Shown: positions 16,648-24,829, counted from the stretch's first letter. The stretch is 40,487 bases of DNA from Pseudomonas sp. GM18 (GCF_000282195.1 NZ_AKJT01000047.1:1-40487); one strand, 5' to 3'. The notes: generated by a model not told the origin, from the sequence alone. Made by a program: numbers and translations.

Positions 16648-17868
16648 TCATCCCCCGAAAAAACGGTTGAAGGCGCGTTTGAGTAAGCCTTTGTTTCCGG
16701 CCACCTGTTGACCGACCAGGTCCTCGGTCATGTCGCGCAGTGCAGCAGTGATCGCTGCCCTCGGCGCATGCAGCCCCAACGGCACGCCAGTGTTCTGACT
16801 CTGGCTGACCAGGTTGAAGTCGTTGGGTAATTTCGACAGATTCGTGCAGCGCAGTGCCTCGCCGATATCCTTGACGCTGATCGCGCCCGCCTTATCAAAG
16901 CGGTTGACCACTATCTGCAATTGATCGCTGCGCACGCCCAGGTCATCGCGAAGAACCCGCACCAGGGAGCTGGCATCGCGCAGATGACTGACGCTCTGCT
17001 GCACCACCACGTACACCCGATCCACCTGTTCCAGCACCGAGCCGGTGAGGTGGTCGATTTGCCGCGGCAGGTCGATCACCACCCAGTCATAGCTGGCGCG
17101 GGCCAATTGCAAAAGGGCGTCAAGTTGCTCGGGTTGGGCATCCTGCGGCAGACACAGCTCACCGGCCCGACCACCCAGTACATGCAAAGTCGGGCTGAAG
17201 TGGCTGCAAAAACCGCGCAACGCGACGCTGTCCATGCCATCGATCTGATGCAACACCTCGAGATGGCTGTGCGTCTGCGCCACGTCCAGGTAATGCGTCA
17301 CGCTGCCGAATTGCAGGTCCATGTCCAGCAGCAGGGTGCTGCCGCCCTTGACGCTGAGCTGTTGAGCCAGATTGCAGGCCAGCAAGGTTCCGCCGGAGCC
17401 ACCCTTGGCGCTCATCACGGCGATCAATTTCCCTTCTACTCCGCTGCCGGTGCGAACCTCCATGACCAGGCGATTCAAGGCGGCAACCAGTTCAGTCTCG
17501 GCTATGGGCTCCGGCAGCACGTCCCGCGCGCCGGCCTGCATCGCCAGGCGCATGCCTTCCTGTTCGCTCAGCAGACCGCACACCAACATCGGCGGACGCT
17601 CATGGGCCGGACGCTGCAACAGCGCCGCCAGTTCCTCACGCCACAGGTGGCTGACGCGCAACAGCAACAGATCGGGCATGCGGTCCAAGCCGTAGAGCGG
17701 GTCGACATGCCCATTGCTCACCAGGCGAGTGCTCACCTCCAGGCAAGGCATGCGCTGGCAGACGCTCTGCAGATCGCGCAAAGCGGTGGCATCACGACTG
17801 CTGATCAGCAACCGCAGCCCGGTCTTGCCGGTCGAGCTGGAAAGCGGGGTGTCCTTGGTATTCAGCAT
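16648..17868 (-). CDS. tadZ: TadZ/CpaE-like ParA-family localisation protein
   Basis: TadZ is thought to place the Tad machine at the pole. The 406-residue protein has an N-terminal receiver-like domain (about 18-140, ending PEPIAETELVAAL) and a MinD/ParA-like domain (about 150-390). The deviant Walker A reads SAKGGSGGT: the first lysine is kept, but the usual lysine before Ser/Thr is glycine. Walker A' (LLLDMDLQFGS) and Walker B (YDWVVIDLPR) are present. GGGGAG precedes the ATG. The start overlaps the tadE end by seven bases. Altered P-loops are known in TadZ proteins, so this need not mean loss of function. Confidence 0.9.
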   Translation of the reverse strand: MLNTKDTPLSSSTGKTGLRLLISSRDATALRDLQSVCQRMPCLEVSTRLVSNGHVDPLYGLDRMPDLLLLRVSHLWREELAALLQRPAHERPPMLVCGLLSEQEGMRLAMQAGARDVLPEPIAETELVAALNRLVMEVRTGSGVEGKLIAVMSAKGGSGGTLLACNLAQQLSVKGGSTLLLDMDLQFGSVTHYLDVAQTHSHLEVLHQIDGMDSVALRGFCSHFSPTLHVLGGRAGELCLPQDAQPEQLDALLQLARASYDWVVIDLPRQIDHLTGSVLEQVDRVYVVVQQSVSHLRDASSLVRVLRDDLGVRSDQLQIVVNRFDKAGAISVKDIGEALRCTNLSKLPNDFNLVSQSQNTGVPLGLHAPRAAITAALRDMTEDLVGQQVAGNKGLLKRAFNRFFGG

Positions 17869-18356
17869 GGTGTGATCTCCCCGGAATCGGAATGACGCCC
17901 GAGGCTTTCGCGTGGCAAGGTTGCCTTGAATGCAGGCAAGGTAATGGGCACGCCGAACCCGGGAATAAACAGATTGAAAACGAAGCCTTGCAGACTCAAC
18001 TGGACATAACGGATGGCACGAAAACCAGTGGCGCTGACCAGGTCGCCGGGACTGGCCACCACAGCACCGTTAACATCCAGATAGGTCAGCGTCAGGTTGG
18101 TGGTGGCCAGACTCGTGATCAGCTGGCTCGTACCGGCGTCGGTCGCAGCGTTGAAGATCGCCCGCCGCAACACCACCGGATCGCTGATGTTGCACACCGC
18201 TGCCAGGCGCGCACCACGCCGCGCGGCTTCATCCAGCGCATTGACCGTGAAGTACAGGCGGCCCATTTCCACCACGCCGAACAACAGCGTGAATACCAGC
18301 ATGCCAATGATGGCGAACTCCACGACATAAGTGCCGCGCATGCGTTTGCGATTCAT
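17862..18356 (-). CDS. tadE: TadE-like minor pseudopilin
   Basis: A 164-residue TadE-family protein. The N-terminal basic stretch NRKRMRGTYVVEFAI leads into a single hydrophobic helix (about 10-32), followed by VVEMGRLYFTVNALDEAARRGARLA, the TadE hallmark. TadE and TadF are pseudopilins processed by the Tad prepilin peptidase and needed for pilus formation. The frame opens with a GTG at 18359. The ATG at 18356 shares one base with the TGA of the upstream gene (TGATG), so coupling favours it. The end overlaps tadZ. Confidence 0.85.
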   Translation of the reverse strand: MNRKRMRGTYVVEFAIIGMLVFTLLFGVVEMGRLYFTVNALDEAARRGARLAAVCNISDPVVLRRAIFNAATDAGTSQLITSLATTNLTLTYLDVNGAVVASPGDLVSATGFRAIRYVQLSLQGFVFNLFIPGFGVPITLPAFKATLPRESLGRHSDSGEITPC

Positions 18357-18835
18357 CACAGTGCCCTCATGACAGTAGTGGCGACCAGCGGAATGCTCAG
18401 CGCAATCTGATTACCAAAAAATCCCGGAATCGAGCCGGCACAATTGCCACTGCCAATCACCGGGCAGAAGTTGTAAGTGATGGTGACTCGCACATGGTCG
18501 ATGCCCACCGCGGCGACCGCGACGTTCGCGGTCGTCAACCCTGACACCACCGCGGTCCCGGTATTTGCAGGCACACCATAAACCGCGACGTTTTTCGTCT
18601 GGGTCAGCAGCGTATTGCTCAGAGAGACCGCGCCGAGCGTCGAGTTCCAAGCCTGGCTGGCGACGAAACGGTCGGCATCACGGCTGGCCTGCAGCAGGAC
18701 GTTGTACTGGTAGAGCATGCGGCCGAACTCGCCGAGGCTCAGCAACAACAGGAGCAACAAGGGCAGGAAGAGGGTGAACTCCACCATTGCCACGCCTTGT
18801 TGGCGCTGCGGATGTTTAAACGAGTGAAGTCCCAT
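18356..18835 (-). CDS. tadF: TadF-like (TadE family) minor pseudopilin
   Basis: A second TadE-like protein, 159 residues: GVAMVEFTLFLPLLLLLLLS precedes GEFGRMLYQYNVLLQASRDADRF. The Glu after the basic segment and the hydrophobic helix match processed pseudopilins. A C-terminal NFCPVIGSGNCAG segment may form a disulfide outside the cytoplasm. The long open frame from 18961 is ignored because AGGAGG lies just ahead of the ATG at 18835 and the conserved part starts there. The name tadF rather than a second tadE is from position only. Confidence 0.8.
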   Translation of the reverse strand: MGLHSFKHPQRQQGVAMVEFTLFLPLLLLLLLSLGEFGRMLYQYNVLLQASRDADRFVASQAWNSTLGAVSLSNTLLTQTKNVAVYGVPANTGTAVVSGLTTANVAVAAVGIDHVRVTITYNFCPVIGSGNCAGSIPGFFGNQIALSIPLVATTVMRAL

Positions 18836-18843
18836 GACGCCTC

Positions 18844-20175
18844 CTACGAGTCTGTGCTCGGAGTGCCAGTGCCGCTGCCAATGTAGGTTTTGTAGAGCTG
18901 AATGATCTGCGGGCCGGAATCGGTGGACGGCGAGGGGCCGGCCACGTTGTCGCCTTCGCACTCCTTCACAAACTGGCCGAAGATCTGCGATTCCGTGCCG
19001 CCGTTACTCATTGGCTGCACCACGAAATAGCAGCCAAAACCCAGGACGGGAACCGAGGTGGTGCCGCTCAGTTTCCCGGAGCAGTCGCCCACCACGATCT
19101 TCAGCATCCGGCGCTCGAACACGCCATTGCTCTGACAGCCACTGCCGGACCCGGCCACACACGCGGCAGTGCTCGCACGCCAGTCGTTGTAGTCAAATAT
19201 TGCGTTGCCGCCCGCTGTGAGATTACCGTTGCTCGATGTGACGGTTTGCCCCTGGTACTTCGGGACTGTGCCGTCGTAAGTGATCGCAGGGTTGCTGGAC
19301 GTGGTCACCAGGTCTGGCGGATAGTTCGAGGCACTGACCGGGCCGTTATAGATGCCAAAGCGCGTATTAAATCCTTGAGAGGTAGGGCCGACCTTGTTGC
19401 CAGGGGCGGTCTGGACGTTTTGCCCCACATTGCGGCAAACCGTGCCACCTCCGGCCAGGTCATCCCTGACTGTACTGCCGCCCGAGCCAAAGTCGAGCAA
19501 CTGGAAGTTGCCTGGACCAATGGGGGACGAATTGCCGGCAGCTGTCTTCAGGACCTGCAAATCACCAAACTGGAAGCCCCAGAACATGCCGGCGGCCGGG
19601 TTGTATTTGGTCGGGTCGCCACAGACCATCAAAGGAGAGAGATCACAGGGGCTGGCAGGGCTGGGGCCGGCAGTGGCGATCGCCGCCACTGCTTTGGTCC
19701 CCAAGGCGCCGAATGCCTGGGCGAAGTTCCAGAAAAAACCAGTCAGGCTATAGCTCGGTACCGATACCCGAACGTATTTGGCATTTGCCGGCCCAGGATA
19801 GGAGAACGGGCCATAGACGCTGCTGGAAAGCGCCACCACTGCAAATGCGCCTGGGTTGCCGGCGACAGCCGTGGCCAACTCGTTGTTGCCCGCGGCATTG
19901 GCATTTTGCACCAGCGTATTGAGCGCGGCAGTGCGTGTCGCGCTGGCCATGTTGGCAGCACCTTCCACCTGAAGCAGGGTTTTGGCGCCACTCAGGGCGG
20001 CGGCGTCCACCGCATTCTGCAGGCGCGTCTTGTTCAGCAACATGTGTCCGCCGTCCAGCGCCAACGCCGCCATCATCGCCATCGCCGCCAACGCGATTAC
20101 CATCAATACGCTCACCGATCCTTCCTGGCGCCTTGGCGTCGCAGTGAACGGCCGCTGAATACGAAGATTCATCAT
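18844..20175 (-). CDS. tadG: TadG-like pilus assembly protein
   Basis: A 443-residue protein with the Tad N-terminal domain: GSVSVLMVIALAAMAMMAAL is the membrane helix (about residues 20-40), then ALDGGHMLLNKTRLQNAVDAAALSGAKTL. The long C-terminal part is exported and rich in Gly, Ser, Asn and paired cysteines (CDLSPLMVC, CVAGSGSGC, CSGK, GCYF, ECEG), which suggests disulfide bonds. No von Willebrand MIDAS motif could be seen. The start at 20175 follows GAGGGC; the frame continues to 20217. TadG is usually taken as an anchor or tip-associated part of the pilus. Confidence 0.82.
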   Translation of the reverse strand: MMNLRIQRPFTATPRRQEGSVSVLMVIALAAMAMMAALALDGGHMLLNKTRLQNAVDAAALSGAKTLLQVEGAANMASATRTAALNTLVQNANAAGNNELATAVAGNPGAFAVVALSSSVYGPFSYPGPANAKYVRVSVPSYSLTGFFWNFAQAFGALGTKAVAAIATAGPSPASPCDLSPLMVCGDPTKYNPAAGMFWGFQFGDLQVLKTAAGNSSPIGPGNFQLLDFGSGGSTVRDDLAGGGTVCRNVGQNVQTAPGNKVGPTSQGFNTRFGIYNGPVSASNYPPDLVTTSSNPAITYDGTVPKYQGQTVTSSNGNLTAGGNAIFDYNDWRASTAACVAGSGSGCQSNGVFERRMLKIVVGDCSGKLSGTTSVPVLGFGCYFVVQPMSNGGTESQIFGQFVKECEGDNVAGPSPSTDSGPQIIQLYKTYIGSGTGTPSTDS

Positions 20176-20249
20176 CAAGCCCTCTTTGCCGATACTGATC
20201 CGGATCGGCTCCGCCAATACCTTGGTGCCCAGGCACCCCTACCGCCCTG

Positions 20250-21056
20250 TCAACGAACTTTCACTACACTGGTCTGGATCCCGCGGATGATGGTGACAGC
20301 CCCGCCACCCTCGCCACGTTGCACCACGCGTTTTTGCACCGGGGCGGCGGCCACAACCATGGGGGCCGCAGCAACAGGCGCGGCGGTCACGATTTTTTTC
20401 TCGGAGTTCAGCGGATTGCGCAGGGTTAGTTGCAGTTTCCCTTCCGTTTGCGCCGTGACCAGGGTTTCAGCCTCTGCAGTCGTCATCTCCAGCGTCACTG
20501 CACGCACCACCACCGGTTGGGTCTTGTCGGTACCCGCCGTCTGGTCCACCGCCAACACTCGCAAGTTCTCGAGGATGGTCCTGGACACGGCGCTGTTACT
20601 GCCGGCATTCGTGGTTTTGGTCGCCAGTACATCGACCCGGTTACCTGGCAGAAGGAATCCACCGACACCGACCACATCGTCCACGCGTACCGATATGGCA
20701 CGTTTGTCTGTGGCAATCAGAGAGGCCAGAGTACTGCCGCCCAAGTGCTCGCTCAGACGTGCACCGCGCATGACGTCGCCACGCAAGATGTCAAACGTTG
20801 CGATCTTGCCCACGGCCTTGTCGCTGGAATCGAGAGCATCGTCCGGAATCGTGTCCATGGGCATGCGCACGGTGGTGACCTGTTGGGCCTCGACCATCTG
20901 CCCGAATGGAATTTCTACCGTGGCGACCACCACGCTTCGAAGGTGGTCATCCGGGGTGGCATTGAGCCGGGCGCTCAGCCAGGAGTCGGCCATCCATGCA
21001 GCACCAAGGCCCATGACCAGGGAAACGCCTATCAGGGGAAGAGTACGAGAGCTCAT
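20250..21056 (-). CDS. rcpC: Flp pilus assembly protein RcpC/CpaB
   Basis: RcpC/CpaB is an exported protein needed for secretin function in Tad systems. The 268-residue protein has an N-terminal signal-anchor (about residues 5-28) and an SAF domain (about 40-105, VVVATVEIPFGQMVEAQQV and ILRGDVMRGARLS). The RcpC domain (about 112-220) shows KRAISVRVDDVVGVGGFLLPGNRVDVL, and the tail is Ala/Val-rich. GGAG precedes the ATG. In P. aeruginosa rcpC is followed by rcpA; here it is followed by tadG, and rcpA is elsewhere. Confidence 0.92.
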   Translation of the reverse strand: MSSRTLPLIGVSLVMGLGAAWMADSWLSARLNATPDDHLRSVVVATVEIPFGQMVEAQQVTTVRMPMDTIPDDALDSSDKAVGKIATFDILRGDVMRGARLSEHLGGSTLASLIATDKRAISVRVDDVVGVGGFLLPGNRVDVLATKTTNAGSNSAVSRTILENLRVLAVDQTAGTDKTQPVVVRAVTLEMTTAEAETLVTAQTEGKLQLTLRNPLNSEKKIVTAAPVAAAPMVVAAAPVQKRVVQRGEGGGAVTIIRGIQTSVVKVR

Positions 21057-21071
21057 GTCAGTATCTCCGTA

Positions 21072-22400
21072 TCAAGAAAAGTCGAGCTGGACGAAGTAGT
21101 TGTGCCAGGCCCATTCCAGCTCCTGCGGCGACAGGTTCCCGGAACCGCCCTGGTAACGCTGACGATCGAGGGCCATGTTCAGGAGATCGCGGGGATGGCA
21201 AGGCACCAGGGGCATGCCTTCACTTGCATAAAGCCTTTGCAGTACATAACGCAGCAGCAGCGGGTCAAAAGGAATGCCCAAACGCTCGCTTTCCTGACGC
21301 CAGATCTTTTCGTACTCCTCAGGCTTCAGGTAACCGAACTGCAGCTTGTAGCCAATCCGGCGAAGGAAGGCCTCATCGGCCAGCTCCAGGGGATTGAGGT
21401 TGGTGGAGAACACCAGAATCAGATCGAACGGCAGCTCGCAATGCCGGCCGCCGCCCAAGTTGAGGAAGTCGCGTTTCTCCTCCATCGGTACGATCCAGCG
21501 ATTCAACAGCTCGGCAGGTGCCATGCGTTGGCGCCCCATGTCATCGATGATGAACAGGCCATTACTGGCCTTGAGCTGCAAGGCGGCCTGGTACTGACGG
21601 GTGAAGGGGTCATAGCGAACGTCCAGCTGTTCCATGCTCAACTCACCGCCCGTAATGACGATCGGGCGTTTGCAGCGCAGCAGTCGACGGTCGATCCCTT
21701 CGTTGAGCATCAAATTGTTTGGTTGAGTGTCGTCATCCAGGCGCTGATGCACCTGCGGGTCATAGATCTCGATCACCGACTCGTTGATGACGATGGCATG
21801 CGGCACCCAGATGGCCTCGGCGAACAGACGAATCAGCCGACTGCTGACATAGGTCTTGCCGGTACCCGCGGGGCCATAAATCATGATCGCGCGCCCGGAG
21901 TTCAGCGCCACGCCCAACTGATCGAGCATCCCCTCCGTGAGCACGACGCCAGTAAGGGCCTTGTGCATATCGCTCGCGCTGATGCGACCGTGGTGAATGG
22001 TCTGGATTTTGATCAGGGAACGGTAGGTACTCACCGGGAAAGGCGCCGCGCCGATATAACCGCTGCGCGACAAGGCATCGCGGGCGGCACTGCGGCCGCG
22101 TTCGGTCAGGCTATAACGCAGCATCTGCCCACCCGTCTGGCCCATCTGGCCAAGCACTTCGATACGACCATCCTTGCGCAGGAACGCCAGGACTTCTTCA
22201 AGTACAGCACCGGTCAGCGCCAGGCGCTCCACCAGCCGCGACATGTCGAGCACGCCGGCGTCATATAAATGCTTACATACCAACTCGCCGAGGAAACTGT
22301 CGGTCAGACCGGTTTCCCGGATTGTGCACGGCTGAGGAGCCAGTCGTTGCACCGCTTCCCGCTCATTGGGGAAGGCATCAATATCAACCATGACGTGCAT
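21072..22400 (-). CDS. AAA ATPase with N-terminal winged-helix-like domain, tad-linked
   Basis: A 442-residue cytosolic AAA-type ATPase. Residues about 35-115 look like a winged-helix fold (LGELVCKHLYDAG, LLAFLRKDGRIEVLG-like segment, YSLTERGRSAA). The ATPase part shows Walker A GPAGTGKT (176-183), Walker B GLFIIDDMGR (281-290), sensor 1 VFSTNLNP (330-337) and FLRRIGYKLQ as an arginine-finger-like segment. It is not one of the core Tad proteins, but sits two bases after tadV and 15 before rcpC, so it is clearly in the operon. The start at 22400 has GGGAG at seven bases; the open frame extends into tadV. A remodelling or regulatory role in pilus assembly is inference. Confidence 0.85.
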   Translation of the reverse strand: MHVMVDIDAFPNEREAVQRLAPQPCTIRETGLTDSFLGELVCKHLYDAGVLDMSRLVERLALTGAVLEEVLAFLRKDGRIEVLGQMGQTGGQMLRYSLTERGRSAARDALSRSGYIGAAPFPVSTYRSLIKIQTIHHGRISASDMHKALTGVVLTEGMLDQLGVALNSGRAIMIYGPAGTGKTYVSSRLIRLFAEAIWVPHAIVINESVIEIYDPQVHQRLDDDTQPNNLMLNEGIDRRLLRCKRPIVITGGELSMEQLDVRYDPFTRQYQAALQLKASNGLFIIDDMGRQRMAPAELLNRWIVPMEEKRDFLNLGGGRHCELPFDLILVFSTNLNPLELADEAFLRRIGYKLQFGYLKPEEYEKIWRQESERLGIPFDPLLLRYVLQRLYASEGMPLVPCHPRDLLNMALDRQRYQGGSGNLSPQELEWAWHNYFVQLDFS

Positions 22401-22402
22401 GA

Positions 22403-22933
22403 CTAATCTCCCAACCCGCTGGCAACGAGTTGCCAGTAGATGCTGCCTAGAGTGCCGAGCAAAATTGCAACAGCGTAAGGAAAGGGCTTGCCGGCCGCCT
22501 CGTCCGCACTCGGCGCCAAGTAAGCCCGAGCCTTGAGAATCAGCCAATAACGCCCCAGGGTCTGCAACATCTGACCGTGCACCAGCACAATCAGCAAACC
22601 GCACAGGGCGCCGAATACCAGACTGTATAGGGCGGCCCACAATGCGGAATAGACCGGTAGGAAGCTGCCAACCATGGCCATCAACTTGACGTCGCCGGCG
22701 GCCATGCCACCCACGGCATACATGGGCAGAAACAGCGCAAAACAGATCAGGATGCCCAACAGGCTGTCACCCAACCCGCTTACTCCACCTGAATAAGTCT
22801 GGCCGACTAATCCCAGAGCCAGGCCTACCAGGATCAGCAGGTTGGGAATGCGGTGGCGACGAATATCGCTCACCACCGCTATGCCCAGCAGCCCTATCAG
22901 CACACCAGTTGCCACCAGCTGCTCCATGGACAT
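22403..22933 (-). CDS. tadV: Tad prepilin peptidase TadV/CpaA (FppA-like)
   Basis: A membrane aspartic protease that trims Flp and the TadE/F pseudopilins. At 176 residues it is the short form without the methylase domain, as usual for Tad loci. The two catalytic aspartates are visible: Asp23 in SDIRRHRIPN and Asp81 in AAGDVKLMAM. The second motif has alanine where many members have glycine (GxGD). About five hydrophobic helices are seen. The ATG at 22933 has GGGAG upstream; the frame opens at 23053 inside flp. It lies 28 bases after flp and two before the AAA ATPase gene. Confidence 0.92.
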   Translation of the reverse strand: MSMEQLVATGVLIGLLGIAVVSDIRRHRIPNLLILVGLALGLVGQTYSGGVSGLGDSLLGILICFALFLPMYAVGGMAAGDVKLMAMVGSFLPVYSALWAALYSLVFGALCGLLIVLVHGQMLQTLGRYWLILKARAYLAPSADEAAGKPFPYAVAILLGTLGSIYWQLVASGLGD

Positions 22934-22961
22934 TTCAGCATCTCCCTCTCGGAAATTATCG

Positions 22962-23159
22962 TTACACGCAAGCAGCACCACCACCAACGGCATTGCACAG
23001 CGCCGTGATTCGGGTATGTACGTTTGTTCCGAGATCGGTGAATGCGGCGGCAACAGCAGCCGTAATCAACCCACCCGCCACTGCGTATTCCACAATGGTC
23101 AGGCCATCTTCGTCTTTGACGAATTTCAGAACCGAAGTCTTGATTGCTTGAATGATCAT
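22962..23159 (-). CDS. flp: Flp-type pilin
   Basis: The major subunit of the Flp (type IVb) pilus, 65 residues. The leader ends DEDG19 and cleavage is expected before LTIVEYAVAGGL, which keeps Glu5 and Tyr6 of the mature Flp motif. A hydrophobic helix follows (to about residue 40). The mature protein of about 46 residues ends with Cys55 and Cys64, which could form a small disulfide loop; many Flp pilins lack cysteines. GAGG sits ahead of the ATG. It is the first gene of the - strand operon and lies downstream of a hairpin leader. Confidence 0.95.
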   Translation of the reverse strand: MIIQAIKTSVLKFVKDEDGLTIVEYAVAGGLITAAVAAAFTDLGTNVHTRITALCNAVGGGAACV

Positions 23160-23571
23160 TTTGCCCACCTCACTCGAATGTTGTTTTTTCCGGAAGGCAG
23201 TACGTTCTGCACTGCCTGATGCAACCCTAGTCAGGGGCAAGGCATGGGCGTTAGGAAGATTTTGCACATCACTAGGACTTTTTTGCGGGTGCGGCCAAAT
23301 ACGGTCATTGGCCTTTGCAGAAGTAGCAGGAGGGGTAAAACAAGGGATGATTCGCGATTACCACTGACTTCGATTTACAAGCGACGAGCGGCTGATACCT
23401 GGTTCATAGACGACACACCAACAGCCAGTTGCCTGGGACTGATTTCCAGGCAACGCATAGAGCCGATAGAACTAAAATTCGTCTTTCTTATCAGTATTTA
23501 ATCTGCAAAGTGATAGCACGTTAGCAATACTACTCAGCGAAGAGGGGCCCGTAGAACCGCAGAGTAGAGAC
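23160..23571. promoter_or_regulatory. divergent control region between flp and the AraC-type regulator
   Basis: 412 bases without a gene, holding three inverted repeats: AGGCAGT/ACTGCCT (23195-23217, in the flp leader), GGCCAA/TTGGCC (23293-23313) and GTTGCCTGG/CCAGGCAAC with a 9-base spacer (23428-23454). The last is nearest the regulator and is a good operator candidate. No confident -35/-10 pair was found for flp. The section next to the regulator (about 23461-23530) is rich in A and T. Confidence 0.6.
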
Positions 23572-24435
23572 ATGACGTCCAACATGACCAGAAGGCCATC
23601 GCTGCTATGGTTCGATCTGACTCACGATCGTTCCACGAAGGAACTCATCGCGCAGTTCGAGGACACTTGCGACTGCAAACTGGCGAAAAACTCCGTGCTG
23701 CCCCACGGAGAACAGGCGGACATGATCTGCATCCATTTCGATCGCCCCGACACCCCCGGCTTGAGGTTGTTGCTGGAGATCAAACGCACCACCCCCACCA
23801 TCCCGATCACCATGTTCACCGTGCAGCACTCAGAAGAACTGGCCGTCTGGGCCATGCGCTCCAGTGTCTGGGAATACATGGTGCTCCCGCTCACCACCGC
23901 CGAGAGGAAGCGCTACCTGACGGCACTGATGCAGCTCTGCGAGTTGCGCCGCAATGCCGGTCAGGACAAGACATTGCTGATCGACCACTCGCCCACTCTG
24001 CCAGATAGCATCCGCCTGACCTCCGGGCACCAAAAACATCAGGCGCTGAGCAACATCATGCTGTACATCGACCAGCACTTTCGGGACAGCATCGATCAGA
24101 GGGATTTGGCCAAGCGCTGCGGCATGACGACTTTTCGCTTCAGTCGCCTGTTCAAGGAAGCCAATGGCGTCGGCTTCACCGATTACATCCTGGACAAGCG
24201 CATGAGTTTCGCCAAACAACTGCTCGACAATAGCCAGATGCCGATTACCAGCATCGGCTATGAGGCCGGCTTCAAGGATCCTTCCTACTTCGCCCGCGCC
24301 TTCAAACAGTTCGTCAACTGCACGCCCAGCGAATACCGTTTGGCCAGCCAACTTAGAGCGGTAGCAGCGCAACCGCCACTGGAAGATACAACCATTGAAG
24401 CACTCGAAAGCCTGGTGCAGAGCCTTGGAAGTTAG
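23572..24435 (+). CDS. AraC-family regulator with degenerate receiver domain
   Basis: A 287-residue regulator. Residues about 9-125 have a receiver-like layout (LLWFDL, ADMICIHFD, IPITMFTVQHSEELAVWAM, EYMVLPLT) but lack key residues: the expected phospho-Asp position is His55, and the lysine of the usual KP pair is Leu105. Residues about 160-260 are the AraC DNA-binding domain with two helix-turn-helices (DLAKRCGMTTFRFSRLFKEA and ITSIGYEAGFKDPSYFARAF, then TPSEYR). It is divergent from flp, so I infer control of the pilus operon by something other than phosphorylation. P. aeruginosa uses the two-component regulator PprB for flp. A strong terminator follows. Confidence 0.88.
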   Translation: MTSNMTRRPSLLWFDLTHDRSTKELIAQFEDTCDCKLAKNSVLPHGEQADMICIHFDRPDTPGLRLLLEIKRTTPTIPITMFTVQHSEELAVWAMRSSVWEYMVLPLTTAERKRYLTALMQLCELRRNAGQDKTLLIDHSPTLPDSIRLTSGHQKHQALSNIMLYIDQHFRDSIDQRDLAKRCGMTTFRFSRLFKEANGVGFTDYILDKRMSFAKQLLDNSQMPITSIGYEAGFKDPSYFARAFKQFVNCTPSEYRLASQLRAVAAQPPLEDTTIEALESLVQSLGS

Positions 24436-24454
24436 GGAGGTTTTTTACGCGCAT

Positions 24455-24487
24455 AAAAAAACGCCGCTCAATGAGCGGCGTTTTTTT
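24455..24487. terminator. bidirectional terminator
   Basis: ACGCCGCTC and GAGCGGCGT pair around AAT, with seven As before and seven Ts after. It serves the AraC-type gene on the + strand and the tRNA operon on the - strand. Confidence 0.92.
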
Positions 24488-24492
24488 GAATT

Positions 24493-24568
<76 letters not shown>

Positions 24569-24571
24569 AAA

Positions 24572-24647
24572 TGGCGTCCCCTAGGGGACTCGAACCCCTG
24601 TTACCGCCGTGAAAGGGCGGTGTCCTAGGCCACTAGACGAAGGGGAC
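24572..24647 (-). tRNA. tRNA-Glu (TTC)
   Basis: 76 nt including an encoded CCA. Acceptor GTCCCCT pairs with AGGGGAC, anticodon loop CTTTCAC with TTC, T arm GGTTCGAGTCC. Three bases separate it from the tRNA-Gly that follows. Identical by eye to the copy at 24830-24905. Confidence 0.97.
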
Positions 24648-24751
24648 ACGCTGCCCGGAACACATGGTGTGTGTTTCGGTGCCCAGACCCGCATCCGAAG
24701 ACTTGGTTCTGGTTTCACTCAGCCTTGCCCGAAAGCAACGCTGTTTAAAAT

Positions 24752-24827
<76 letters not shown>

Positions 24828-24829
24828 AT

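Noticed and set aside
16648..17868. Plasmid or chromosome partition ParA gene
   Set aside because: Its place between tadA and tadE and the receiver-like N-terminus identify it as TadZ/CpaE.
19246..21099. 617-codon + strand open frame over tadG and rcpC
   Set aside because: Antisense shadow; no ribosome site or recognisable domain, low-complexity Arg/Ser/Thr product.
20430..22268. 612-codon + strand open frame over rcpC, the AAA ATPase and part of their flanks
   Set aside because: It is antisense to genes with intact conserved motifs, and its product is a His/Gln/Arg-rich sequence with no domain. It is a GC-rich shadow frame.
21072..22400. MoxR/VWA-type or defence-related AAA ATPase
   Set aside because: No von Willebrand or effector gene beside it, and it is enclosed by pilus genes at 2 and 15 bp.
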